DNA of 64,000 bases from Ramazzottius varieornatus (taxonomy: Eukaryota > Tardigrada > Eutardigrada > Parachela > Ramazzottiidae): positions 4,418,554-4,482,553 of the forward strand of contig BDGG01000004.1 in assembly GCA_001949185.1 (NCBI GenBank). The letters are read 5' to 3'. Below the pieces are notes generated by a model that made no database searches, was not told the origin of the DNA, and saw nothing but the letters and a program-made list of their open reading frames with translations. Every line of letters begins with the position of its first letter. Position 1 is the first letter of the stretch. Positions 27,101 to 35,676 of the stretch are shown here, piece by piece. The position numbers and the translations under genes are program-made.

Positions 27101-27689
27101 GGGATAAATTTTCTGTGTCTTGTGGGTGATGGCCTTCATGTCCTTGTCCATTTCTAGCGCTCCATAAAAAATCGCTCGTTTTCTGTCCACTTGGAAATTT
27201 TTGTCCGCGTCACCTTTCTCTGCATTGCTGGTGAACAGGAGGTTGAAATGCTGTGTTTATCTTTCAGGGGTCGATCATACAGCTCCTCCAGACTGGCCGA
27301 TACTCTGTGCAGTTTGATGCCGCTCACCAGCAGCTGATCTTTTCTTCGGACGAACTCGTTGCAGATACTCCTTCGACCTCACGAAATCTAAAGTGAGTTC
27401 GCTTTTTGCACGAACACCGATAGCAGCAGTAACCGTAGTAATTTAGGTCAAAATAGCTCCCGCCGATTCTGAAACTCGAATTACATCTTTTATTGTTGTC
27501 TTTTGTAGTAACCCGACGGTGTGGAATGTATTACGCCGTGCCTTGCCGATGCAGGCCCTTGCATTGATATTGCTGGGATTCGCATCCTTGATCCCCATGA
27601 CAGATGACGAGTTTAGTTGCCTTTTCAGCAACTACTTTGCTTCGTCTTTCAATCCGGCGCTGAAATTTACCGGTCCGCCTCCTATCTAG
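175..27689 (+). CDS. Giant nesprin-type KASH protein (ANC-1/MSP-300/SYNE family), about 6,027 aa
   Basis: Links cytoplasmic actin to the outer nuclear membrane as the KASH half of a LINC complex; partner SUN proteins would sit in the inner membrane. I join about 50 exons: 175-337, 1146-1207, 1290-1385, 1584-1667, 1776-1868, 1992-2203, 2478-2674, 2825-2922, 3062-3205, 3269-3444, 3547-3688, 3890-4493, 4581-4641, 4924-5032, 5218-5357, 5597-5902, 6704-7138, 7450-8186, 8251-8615, 8719-8943, 9030-10145, 10444-10753, 10858-11337, 11420-11671, 11750-11878, 11945-12184, 12331-13523, 13852-14212, 14287-15068, 15271-15486, 15760-15936, 16181-16777, 17588-17974, 18267-18975, 19240-19661, 19788-20312, 20390-20899, 21091-21444, 21558-22314, 22500-23063, 23259-23585, 23647-23870, 23921-24601, 24674-25075, 25229-25802, 25868-26463, 26547-26834, 26897-27052, 27268-27392, 27509-27689. 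The start is ATG 175, with an in-frame TAA at 166-168. Order: CH-CH, spectrin-like helices, long disordered repeat region, helices, KASH. The family assignment is firm at both ends. That the middle is one transcript is inferred from unbroken phase; some individual splice choices may be off. Confidence 0.85.
338..1145 (+). other. Intron 1 of the nesprin gene
   Basis: Between a cgtaagaac donor and a tctctttttccag acceptor. Short open frames occur on both strands but none resembles a known protein. No hairpin repeat copy is seen here. Confidence 0.7.
1407..1525. repeat. Hairpin repeat (MITE-like), copy 1
   Basis: Nesprin intron 3. Outer arms gagctcggc / gtcgagctt. Inner arms are worn on the left (ccaagcggtgcac) and good on the right (gtgcgccacttg). 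The loop is on the cagtattactgg side. Confidence 0.75.
2227..2350. repeat. Hairpin repeat, copy 2
   Basis: Nesprin intron 6, right after a CH2 exon. Inner arms ccaaagtagcgcag / gtgcgtcacttgg; right end catttgcctagg. Confidence 0.7.
3062..5357 (+). other. N-terminal spectrin-like helical region of the nesprin
   Basis: Exons 9-15, residues of about 336-794. The sequence is charged, proline-poor and heptad-like, with Trp and Leu spaced as in spectrin repeats: [33 protein letters not shown] and [16 protein letters not shown]. Roughly three to four three-helix repeats would fit. That is far fewer than the dozens in vertebrate SYNE1/2 or the long helical blocks of fly MSP-300. A Ser/Thr/Pro linker ([13 protein letters not shown]) interrupts the helices near 4430-4493. 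Function inferred: spacer or dimer contact behind the actin-binding head. Confidence 0.7.
5399..5511. repeat. Hairpin repeat, copy 3
   Basis: Nesprin intron 15. Clean outer arms gggagctcggcaa / tttgccgagctc and inner arm ccaaagtggcgca; the right inner arm is gctccacttggg. Confidence 0.85.
5903..6703 (+). other. Intron 16 of the nesprin gene
   Basis: An 801 bp intron between tctcgtaagt and tgtttatttacag. It holds one worn copy of the hairpin repeat near 6010-6101. The rest shows no exon with matching phase and no other repeat. Confidence 0.65.
6010..6101. repeat. Hairpin repeat, copy 4 (decayed)
   Basis: Nesprin intron 16. Inner arms caaatggcgcac / tgcgccagtcg with loop gccagtaacatcg; right end tttgccgagccc. 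The left outer arm is lost. Confidence 0.6.
7223..7342. repeat. Hairpin repeat, copy 5
   Basis: Nesprin intron 17. Left gggagaccggcaagcgaa, right ttcgtttgcc. Inner arms caagtggtgcac / gtgcgctacttg. Confidence 0.8.
10236..10356. repeat. Hairpin repeat, copy 6
   Basis: Nesprin intron 21. Left ggcaaacaaacttgac, right cttgtcgagtctgattgc. Inner arms aactggcacgca / atgcgccactcg. The loop includes the self-complementary ttccagctattaaaactggaa. Confidence 0.75.
12196..12306. repeat. Hairpin repeat, copy 7 (partly decayed)
   Basis: Nesprin intron 26. Inner arms caagtgccgcgt / tgcgccacttgg with a gccaatag-containing loop. Outer arms are weak. Confidence 0.65.
13561..13683. repeat. Hairpin repeat, copy 8
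   Basis: Nesprin intron 27. Outer arms taggagctcgg / gcttagctcc; left arm aacaaactcgacc. The right inner arm is gctccacttggg; the left core is mutated. Confidence 0.65.
15117..15224. repeat. Hairpin repeat, copy 9
   Basis: Nesprin intron 29. Near-perfect outer arms gagctcggcaaa / tttgccgagctc; inner arms caagtggcgcac / ttgcgccgcggg. A paralogous copy sits at the matching place in the next intron. Confidence 0.88.
15601..15714. repeat. Hairpin repeat, copy 10
   Basis: Nesprin intron 30. Inner left arm ccaagtggcgcacg; the loop tccataacgctgaaaac and right part aaacagtttaatcgag closely match copy 9, pointing to duplication along with the flanking exon. Confidence 0.85.
16018..16135. repeat. Hairpin repeat, copy 11
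   Basis: Nesprin intron 31. Inner arms catggcgcacg / ctgcgccacttg; loop cagccaataacaatc; right end ctgccgac. Confidence 0.8.
16778..17587 (+). other. Intron 32 of the nesprin gene
   Basis: An 810 bp intron with no hairpin repeat copy. Its 3' part (near 17500, aattaaattttcg) resembles a piece of the next intron (near 18146), as expected if the following exon and its flanks were duplicated. Nothing else is recognised. Confidence 0.6.
19069..19192. repeat. Hairpin repeat, copy 12
   Basis: Nesprin intron 34. Left gagctctgcagacaaactcgac, right ctgtcgagtatgttttccgagc; right inner arm cgtgcgccactt; left core changed to aagttgcgga. Confidence 0.75.
20912..21040. repeat. Hairpin repeat, copy 13
   Basis: Nesprin intron 37. 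Long outer arms gcaaaacaaactcgacaaga / cttgtcgagtttgtttgcc; inner arms taagtggcgcatg / cgttcgccacttg. Confidence 0.88.
22340..22463. repeat. Hairpin repeat, copy 14
   Basis: Nesprin intron 39. Inner arms atcggcgcacg / cgtgcgccacttg; loop tagcaaataataatgaaaa; outer arms ggcctacgaaacgta / tacgtttcgttcgcc. Confidence 0.85.
22500..23870 (+). other. Low-complexity linker exons 40-42 of the nesprin
   Basis: Exons 22500-23063, 23259-23585 and 23647-23870, joined in phase 1 at each junction. The protein is rich in Arg, Pro, Ser and Thr ([36 protein letters not shown]) and has no fold I recognise. One short segment, [19 protein letters not shown] near 23270-23330, looks helical. Exon 42 opens the RLGIS motif array. 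The region separates the PERH/RP repeats from the C-terminal repeats. Confidence 0.65.
23082..23203. repeat. Hairpin repeat, copy 15
   Basis: Nesprin intron 40. Left gtaaacaaactcgac, right gttgagtcggtttgcc. Inner arms ccaagtagcgcacg / cttgcgctactta. The loop is in the reverse orientation (gttttcggtgttac). Confidence 0.83.
23659..25060 (+). repeat. Seven-copy VRT[DH]SxRLGIS motif array in the nesprin
   Basis: A ten- to twelve-residue motif, [IFV]V[RK]T[DH]S[EQK]RLGIS, occurs at about 23665, 24029, 24196, 24377, 24521, 24852 and 25004, spread over exons 42-44. The R-T-x-S core matches a basophilic kinase site (R-x-x-S), and the following R-L-G-I-S is nearly invariant. Spacing is irregular (about 50-160 codons), so this is a dispersed linear motif rather than a tandem repeat. 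Function is unknown. Strong conservation among copies in otherwise loose sequence argues for a binding partner. Confidence 0.85.
25092..25160. repeat. Hairpin repeat, copy 16 (core only)
   Basis: Nesprin intron 44. Clean core caagtggcgcacg / cgtgcgtcacttg with loop ttttcagtgttaatg. Outer arms are missing, so this copy is shortened. Confidence 0.8.
25868..27392 (+). other. C-terminal helical (spectrin-like) region of the nesprin
   Basis: After a Ser-rich basic stretch ([17 protein letters not shown]), the protein from about 26340 turns helical: [74 protein letters not shown] and [11 protein letters not shown]-like segments. These make one to two spectrin-type bundles just ahead of the membrane anchor, where nesprins carry their last spectrin repeats. 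The exons are 26547-26834, 26897-27052 and 27268-27392, with in-phase junctions. Confidence 0.75.
27509..27689 (+). other. KASH domain (membrane anchor and SUN-binding tail) of the nesprin
   Basis: The last exon encodes a classic KASH domain: [18 protein letters not shown] forms the transmembrane helix after a basic, proline-containing lead. It is followed by a luminal tail with [28 protein letters not shown] and the terminal GPPPI before the TAG stop at 27687-27689. The Cys after DEFS sits where SYNE1/2 carry the Cys that can bond to SUN proteins. The ending is PPPI rather than the more usual PPPL or PPPT. Identification is firm. Confidence 0.96.
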
Positions 27690-28669
27690 ACGTAATAGCT
27701 ATGTGTAGACGGGGTGTGTTCCGGTGTTACGGTATGTTTCGGTTAGCGTAATAATCTTACCAGGTCTGTTGACATTCTCTGTATCTTTTCTCCTGGACCA
27801 CATTCTGTACTTGATGAATCTCGTTTGCTTTTATATTCATTTCCGGCAGCTTTTGTCCGCTAAACTCTTTTCTTGTTTTGTTTTATCCATTCTCAGTTGT
27901 CACACTCAGTTTTAACTACTCGTACAGTCGTATTTCGAAAGAGAGAGGTCCGTAAAGTTAATCATATTCGAATGTGAAAGCTGGCAAAGACCTTCGTACC
28001 GAAAAAAGAACTGTCGATTGTGTGCGAACCCTCTACCACTTTAGCACCGCCCAGTCAACCTGAGCGTTGAAAGCAGCAACGTGCTGTTTCACTTTGAAAT
28101 TTTATTTACCAAGACTATCGTAGCCAAAGCGATTTTCATTTTCAAATTCCCAGTTTTCTCGATTGTCGCTCGAGTAAAACTCCAGGCTTGCGCGCTGCGC
28201 TCGTCCCCTTCTGAGCTCCGCGACTGCGAGTTGTTTCTGCCTCCCTCGTCAACAGTTTTGAGTTACGGAATGTCCTGAGATCGAACAAGGAGGATGGTTC
28301 CGTTAATTGACCTCTTAACGCCGGAATGCTTGCTTCAGGTATTCCGTATTCGTATATTGTCGACCTGCTCGATTGTCTTCCAGTTTTGTTTCACTAAGCA
28401 TCGATTGTCTTCTATGCTTGAATCCACAGGTTGTCGAGACCTACTCCTACTTGAAAGATTTGTGCCAAAGGGTCTGGTTTGGAAACGAAGAAGGATGCAT
28501 GACTGAGTGAAGAAGACGATTGTCTGGTGATCTATACACACTTGAAAACCTTATCCATGACTAAAAGCAAAGTGCTTACTTGTTCACAGATTCTTGAACA
28601 GACAACAAGTGTCCATCTGGCAAAGAGATAGATGACGAAGAAGGTTGAAGACGGGAAAGAAACGTGAAC

Positions 28670-28735
28670 ATGGTCATCGTCGACTCACCGAAGCCGAAGC
28701 GTCGACCGAAAGGGAAGGACGGGCAGCATCAAGAG
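28670..28735 (+). other. Possible orphan first coding exon
   Basis: An ATG in good context (gaacATGG) opens 22 codons, beginning MVIVDSPKPKRRPKGKDGQH, and ends exactly on a strong donor (AAGAG|GTAAGT) in phase 0. The protein start is very basic. I could not find a matching downstream exon, so it may be chance, a small unrecognised gene, or an alternative 5' exon. No family is assigned. Confidence 0.2.
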
Positions 28736-31017
28736 GTAAGTTACTGTAGACCACGACCGATCCACTGAGTGGGTTAGTTCTCTGAGAAGTGACTGATCAC
28801 CGATGTGACGAAAAACACGTGCGAATATTAGAGTATGCTGTATGGTAATCCAGGGATACAAATTAAGTTTCGTAAATATCCGGCGTTCTCGCCCATCTCT
28901 GTCATGTCTTGCTGTTAGGGAACAATAGAGCGTTGTAACGCTCTTGATTATCTGCGTAAGTGTTAAGAGCGTCCTGCTGTGCGAAACTAATTTGAAGTTT
29001 GACGAAGCGTACTCAATCATCGCCCCAAAAGGTCCTTCCTGGTCACCTCCCTGGCCATCCCTCCACTTCTGTCGACTGTTCCCGGAGCGGTGCAAGCAAA
29101 GTAATGCTTCCGCTGCTGGACTTATTCCTTCGGCTACCTCGATTCCGCTGCCTGCTTTCTCAAGCTTTCGGTGTGTGCGGTTCTTTCACCGAACGGTACC
29201 TTAACGATGTTTTTTATCTCGTGAAAGAGAAGGCTTGTAATAAGATGCAAGGAACTTTGCTTAGTGAGAGAGAATCGAGCGGAATGATGATCAGCTATGA
29301 CGGGAGATTCTACTAATAGTTTACCGGCTTAGGCACCGGTTGATGATGGGCAAACTAAAAGAGGTGTTAACCAGGTGGCAAAGGTGGCGTTCTTGTAGGA
29401 GCGAATGAATTTTACTAATGCCTTTTTGATGTATATTTGATACGAGGGCAGGGTGCTGCGGTTTCGGGTTGGCAATGTGAGACAGAAGTTTGGACTCATT
29501 ATGGCTTTATAATTCCCTGATATCTAACAAAGGAGTTTTGGAAAGGACGCCTCGATGAAACCATTGCGGCCCTGGTCATTAGCCGTTCGCAAAGAGAAAC
29601 TCGATGGGAAGGAATTTCTGTCGGTACATGATGCCGTGTCTTCTCGATTCATCCTGGCCAGTTTATTTTCCAATCAAGGGTATGGCGGGTATCCGGTGTG
29701 TAAACGGTAGTTAGAATCCATGCAGTTAGATTGAAGGTTGACGAGGTGGTAGCGACCTTCTGTGCGGCACGACTGATCTGGTCCGGAAGAGAAGAAAAGA
29801 GAAGAACCTGTTCGCGGAGAATGTTGTGGGAATAGAAAATAAGTTGTCGATAGACGGGATATACTGTTTTGTGTAGAGACCTTGGTGGGACGGTGAGCAA
29901 CTTGCGCAATAGCCACAGTCCCCCAAGTCGTATGATGAAGTGTCCCCTTTTGCTCGCCTCAAGTGTAAGGTTACGGAAGAACCGCTGCGGCGGCGGCCTG
30001 TGCGTGATATCGGGGCTGACCGATTATTATTGTTCCCTGCCCAGGCGGGAAGAGCCAAGACAATGGTGCAATTACGGCATATGACGGAGGCTGATCCATT
30101 TATGTTCAATGGGCATGGATGGAGAATATTGTTGACTGAAATGGTGTGTTGGACAGAGTGGGAGGCTTGTTGGTTGGATAATTTATGCTAATCTTTCTCT
30201 GCTCGCCAGATTTTCCCAGTCTGACACATCCACTACTAATTTCTGGCGCAGCATGACCGGCATAACTAATATCGGGCATTGGTTATGCCGGCGAAAGTGC
30301 GGCAATCGACACTTCGACAGCTTAGGCCAAATGAAGGCACACATATGATAATTCCACTAGCTCAAAGTTTGCTTGTGCCACTTTTCGGGAAGGGCGGTAT
30401 GAACGGTCGTTTCCGCTGGTCGCTAAAGCGCGGTCACATAGTGATAACACTGTTTGCTTCCGTAATCAGCCAACTTATAGAACTTGGAGATGAGGATTAA
30501 ATATTCTCCTCTTTGGAATCTGCTGAGGTGGAACAACGCCTCGTTGAGTCTAGGGGAATCTAAGGGAATCTTCCATCTTTGTATTCTAAATTTGCACTTG
30601 AAATTGTGGTCAGTGCTTATCAGTGAATTTTCACAATTGCAGCACACATGGCGGATTGCAGTTAGGAATGCCGTCGGGAAGATGGATTGAAGAGCTTTCG
30701 GGATGTTTGTACCTTTGATATACAGTATATCTTATCTGTTTGTGAATTCGAAAGTTAAATTGAGTCCTTCAAGAGTAGCCATGCCCGAATGTGGCCCGAG
30801 GATGTAACGCACTGTAGGGGAACAAGCACTTGAAGATGCTAAGCGGTACACAGTATACTCCGCTCAACGAAAAACACTTGACGTTAGGGACAAATTCCTC
30901 CATTAAATTCATCGAGCATTCGCAAAGATTTCCTTCTTGATATCTTGTCAAGATTGTTTACTGTGCGGCATCTTCAGAATCTGGTTGCACAATTTGGCCG
31001 CATGATTTCTGCCGACT

Positions 31018-31130
31018 TCTTAGCAAATTCGGCACGATTGTTTTCCCAAGTGGCGCATACTTCGAGTCTTAATGGCTGAAAACGTGCGCCGCTTAGATGT
31101 GTGATCTTGTCGAGTTTTTTACCGAGCTCG
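31018..31130. repeat. Hairpin repeat, copy 17
   Basis: Intergenic. Outer arms ttagcaaattcggc / taccgagctcgc; inner arms ccaagtggcgcat / cgtgcgccgctta; loop agtcttaatggctgaaaa. Confidence 0.83.
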
Positions 31131-34100
31131 CAATTTTTACATATTTTCAATAATTCAAAATTTCTGAATTCTAAAGTTTTGATACTTTTCGTTCTTTGGA
31201 CGTTTAGTTTTCTGACAAGATACATATGCATGAACTGGAAAATTATGCTGAAAGTGCAAGCCATTCTTTAGAAAAATTTAACGTTGTTGACAGAGAGCTT
31301 CTGTATGTATCGAGTTGATTGGCGACAAGTGGGCTTTTGATGCTTATTTGAGTAATTTACTGGGAGAGGCCCCTCGGGAAGTGTTTTGTTCCCCCGAGAG
31401 GAAGCGACCTACTTTTTTGTAAACGAATTTATGCTTACTTAGTAGCAGGAAACCGAAACGCAAAGTATGATAGCTAGCTTTGGTATATTTATACCTGCAA
31501 ACTGATGAGGTAACTTGGCCAATTGCCTGATGGTTATCTCTCAATTTTCCATAGGGTCGCTCTGTCCCGCCAAAGTACATCAATCACCCAGTGTTTGAAG
31601 GAATGTTTGTCGGCCAATTGTATCAAGAATATCTTACCGGGTCATTTTTCTCCACACTATCGAAAAATCTGTTTTTTTCTTGCTTTTCTCTCTGCCACGA
31701 GGAAGAGCTTCTCGCGAACGTGCAAAGTACTGCACCACGCTAAAGAAATAAACGTCTGTCAGCATTGGTTCGATGCGCTATTGTTTGCGCTGACTTACCT
31801 TGCGACAATATGGACAAGAATGTCTTTTTCGACGTAATTAATTGGAAGGAAATGCCAAATTTTATTGTTTACCAAAACTACCGAGAGCTGACTTATGGTT
31901 TGTCGTGCTGAGCTGTCTGTTCGAGCTCTCGGCTACTTCGGTGATTGATTTCTCGAGAAATCCAAGAGACACCTGCCGGTTTTTGCTGTGTGCCACTGTT
32001 GACAGTTAACTTTGCCGGGGGTTTCGCTATGAAATCGAGGATACCGCCGGCCTTAGAAGCTGGAAACGAATCACCGGTTTGCCGAGACCTTGTGAAGATC
32101 AAACGTTACACAAAGCAGTGTTGACGCTGGGCGGTTTTGTGGAGCCTGCTTTGTTAATAAACATACATCACATCAAAAACTGGCCCGGACAATGTCATGT
32201 GTTTTTGTTGGAAGCATTGCGGCAAAACGCGTGGGAGTCTGAGCGTAGCTCTTTTCCTGCCGGTCAACATTTCCGTCAGCCAAATTTGACTTCCTGTCGT
32301 GCACTATTTAGTTACAGGCGTATTGAGCTCGACGGTGCTCTTTGAAGAAGGCTGATTGATAAGCGATTATACGCTGCATAGCTGGTTGGTGTTGGCGGCG
32401 AAAAAGAGCTCGTTTATAAACACTCGATGAAGCATGAGAAATAAACATGGGGGCATTTTATTGTGCGCGCAAGATTAAGGCGCGCGATCCGTACGAGCAG
32501 CCAAGCACTCGAAGAACCTGCTCTGTAGTACCCCGAGTCGCGGGACGGCGACCTGTCCTTTGTTCGGAGCGCAAGGCTGCAGCACTTGACGAGTGCAGGG
32601 ACCATCAACATGACGCTTTGTGTAGCACCTGACGAACCTTCCCACTTCAACAAGTACACACGTAGCCATCGTTGAGATGGCTCAAGAGTCAAGACTCAAG
32701 TGCAACGTGGCTACTATGGACGTGACTCTCTTTCAAGGTTAGTGGTAGACTGACTAGGCCCGTCACTTCCTCCTGTCCCGCGAATTACTGATGGACTGCT
32801 AGACTTTTTCTTCCGCATTTTCTTGTGAAATTCAGACTTGACGCTTCACTAACCTTGCTAGCGTGATCGCAACCATTATACAGCTTTACAGGTATAGAAT
32901 GCAAATAGCCTCGTTAGCTGTGTGGATAGTGACTGTAAGTCTCACAGGACAAAAATGGACGAGTTCGACTACTAATTCGCAGCGGCGAAACTTGGCTTTC
33001 TGAAAAAGATTTTTGAATTTTGATCTTTATTAAGCTTCGTAGTTAAATGCTTATATCGATCGATGAGAAGACTGCAGACAATTTTTATGCTGTCTATACG
33101 GACAGCTATACTGATGGAAGCCTGCTGAGCTGAGAAGAATGTCCACTCAAATTACGATTAGGCAAAACAGAGCTTTGTGCCTTGAAGAGAACCCAAAAGA
33201 CAATGGGCGAATTCCAGTGAACGGTGTCAGATGCAGCGAATATCCTTTGCGTGCTTTCCCGAAGATCGGCTGAAGATTAATAGATTATCAGCAGGTCGGC
33301 CTGTGGAGCGTACATCCTTCGCCATTGTTTCTTCCCACTGTGCTCAGCCAGGCAGGTTAACAAGACACTCTTGTTTTTCTTGACAAGGGATCCCCATTCG
33401 GGCCATCTTGCCTAGCCATTGGCATAATGGGTGTGATGCGCCCGGCTGGTGATCTCTCCCAAATGAACTTCTCGTTGCTCGATCAACGAGCCACATCTAG
33501 TGTCGAAGCGTAGTAGAAAGGGAGTGCTGCCTGCTCGGAACAAAGGCCATCGCGTGAAAACAAAATAATGTCCCGGCCATCAAGGAGGAACATAATTTGG
33601 GCGTTCGGTCGGAGAGTATTGTCCGTGGTTGTTGGTCCGTGAATATGGGCGCTCGATAGCGGGATGACTCTTCTAACCTTCCAACCACCTGCCCTATGCT
33701 TTTCCACATAGGCCGACTCAAATTTTGCCCAGTCTATTGATTCGGTAATGGGAAAGCGCTCTATTCGGAATACTTCGATCGAGCGGTCACCTTCGTCCTT
33801 CCGCCACATATTCCTGTATCGCTATTCTCAGTGCGTTATGGAGTTGGCTGTGCTCCTGTTTCAGCAAAATTTCGATCGGTGGTGGGGAAATTTGCACGGC
33901 GATATTTTGGTGGGAATTGATGTTTTGCTTTCTCATAAAAGTGGATCGAATAGGGGACTTGTGTGTGGCGATGACAGACCTGTAGATTTTCGCAGGGAAA
34001 TTTTGTTGTTTGGATGTTTTGATGGTACTTCGTTCTGGACTGTGATTTTTGATAAGGATGGAGAATGGGATATGATGAGGTGGCGGTGGTGACAGTAGAC

Positions 34101-35676
34101 TGGCACTTGTGCCTGACGCTTGCCTGCTGCTTTCCCATGAAAGTACAGGTAAAGGAAGGTTGCAGTAGCTCGTGTTTACGACTACTCGTGGCTCTCCTGT
34201 AATTACCCTGTAATTATGGCGCATGGCACATAGCCACAGATACCTGTAATATCGTCGTGTACCACCTTCAGAACACGCCGACAAGAAATCACCCCAAATA
34301 GAGCAGTACATATGGGCAGAAACTCGACAGGCAACTATGGGTCAATTCACACGACGCTATAATATTATCCCGGCATGCAAGCATGATATCACATCCAAAG
34401 GCCTTTACCGGCCAGTTCCACATCAATGCCTGTCATGAACACCGAAAAAACTGCGTAGCCTCCAAGCTTGCCGTGGAGCGGAAAATGATGTCATGGATCT
34501 CCTCAACAACACAATACACCCCCTATCAGGTTTCCATTGGAGTATAATCCAAATAGTTCTAACGGCTTTTCCACTTTGGCTTTTCTATTGACTATATGCG
34601 TGACGTGATATGTGGTCGCTGTGTATATTGACATAATGGATGGGTGTAAATGGGAAAGGTGGAAGACATCTTGCATAATGACCCATTGTTTTTGCCTTGA
34701 ATGATATTTGAGCCTGTAGACTGCAACAATGAGAAGAGCTCGTTAAGAGTCTTCCCATATTAATCATGCTGTCAGACCGAATTCCAGGCACATTAAGGCT
34801 TGACCGGTGTCAGTAATGGGGCTGGATTTTTTGTCACAGGCTACATGACACTGGTGTCTTAATACAAATTAATCATCCTGACTTCCGCTGGATGACGGCT
34901 AGATAGACTAATGCGTTTTATGGTCATGATCATGTCAAAAAGAGGTTCGAACGCTCTACTGATAATTACTGAATCAAAACAATGTTCTTTGCTCTAATTA
35001 TATCAAACGAAGTGTTGAACCACTGGCGCCACTTGGCGGACCGGTACTATTCAAGTAGTTGTGGTCCTTCTTACAAGTGGTGCCTACCCTTTCGAACTGG
35101 CGCATAACCTCACAGAACTGGCATCCTTTTCTATAGAGCAAAACAGATGCAGTGAATGGTATCATAAACCAGTTGATACGGAAGAGCTACAAACCAGTGG
35201 ATGCGGGTAGTACTGGTTAAGCATTGTATAGAGATGTGAGTGGTGTAGGCGTGGCGTTGAGTGTGATGGTGGTCGATTCTTGTTGCTGCTTGAATCCGTT
35301 ACATTGCGAATAAGCGAGTTGATGCGAGCAAAGCCAGTATTTGTGTGTGCATGTCTCGGACGGAAGGATAGTCGGCTGGTCAGTCGGTGTACGCACACTC
35401 TTCGCCATTCTCTACTCGTTTGCTCAAACTTTGTTGCAGTCAGGCTTTTAGGCTTTGATAATCTCCTCGACGTCAATGATACAGTTGGCCCATGCAAAAG
35501 AAATGTGCCGTTGATATTCGGACGCCGGTTTTTCGTTGATATCTACTGAATATTGAGTACTGTATATGGAGCGATATTTAGCGCACCAAAGCTAGCGTTC
35601 CGTAACGTGTATTGCGTTGAGTCGCAATATTGGATTAATAAAGTCGGGGCTGTTATTAGCTCATAAAGCTGCCTTC

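Larger units (their letters stand above)
27690..35676. other. Intergenic stretch between nesprin and Eph genes
   Basis: About 8 kb. Only one hairpin repeat (31018-31130) and one possible orphan exon (28670-28735) stand out. Open frames on both strands are short, lack recognisable domains and do not chain through splice sites. No clear AATAAA follows the nesprin stop within a few hundred bases; the first ones I see are at about 32441 and 35634, too far to assign. The 5' UTR of the Eph gene probably lies at the right end. Confidence 0.5.

Noticed and set aside
33483-34311. Minus-strand frames of 108 and 174 aa in the intergenic spacer
   Set aside because: Sequence looks composition-driven, with no recognisable domain, no clear splice partners and no start context worth calling.
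34940-34960. ggttcgaacgct, resembling a tRNA T-arm box
   Set aside because: No matching D-arm, anticodon stem or acceptor stem at the right spacing.
35020-35045. ctggcgccacttggcgg, similar to half a hairpin core
   Set aside because: No facing arm within 150 bp; a single half-site is expected by chance or from full decay.
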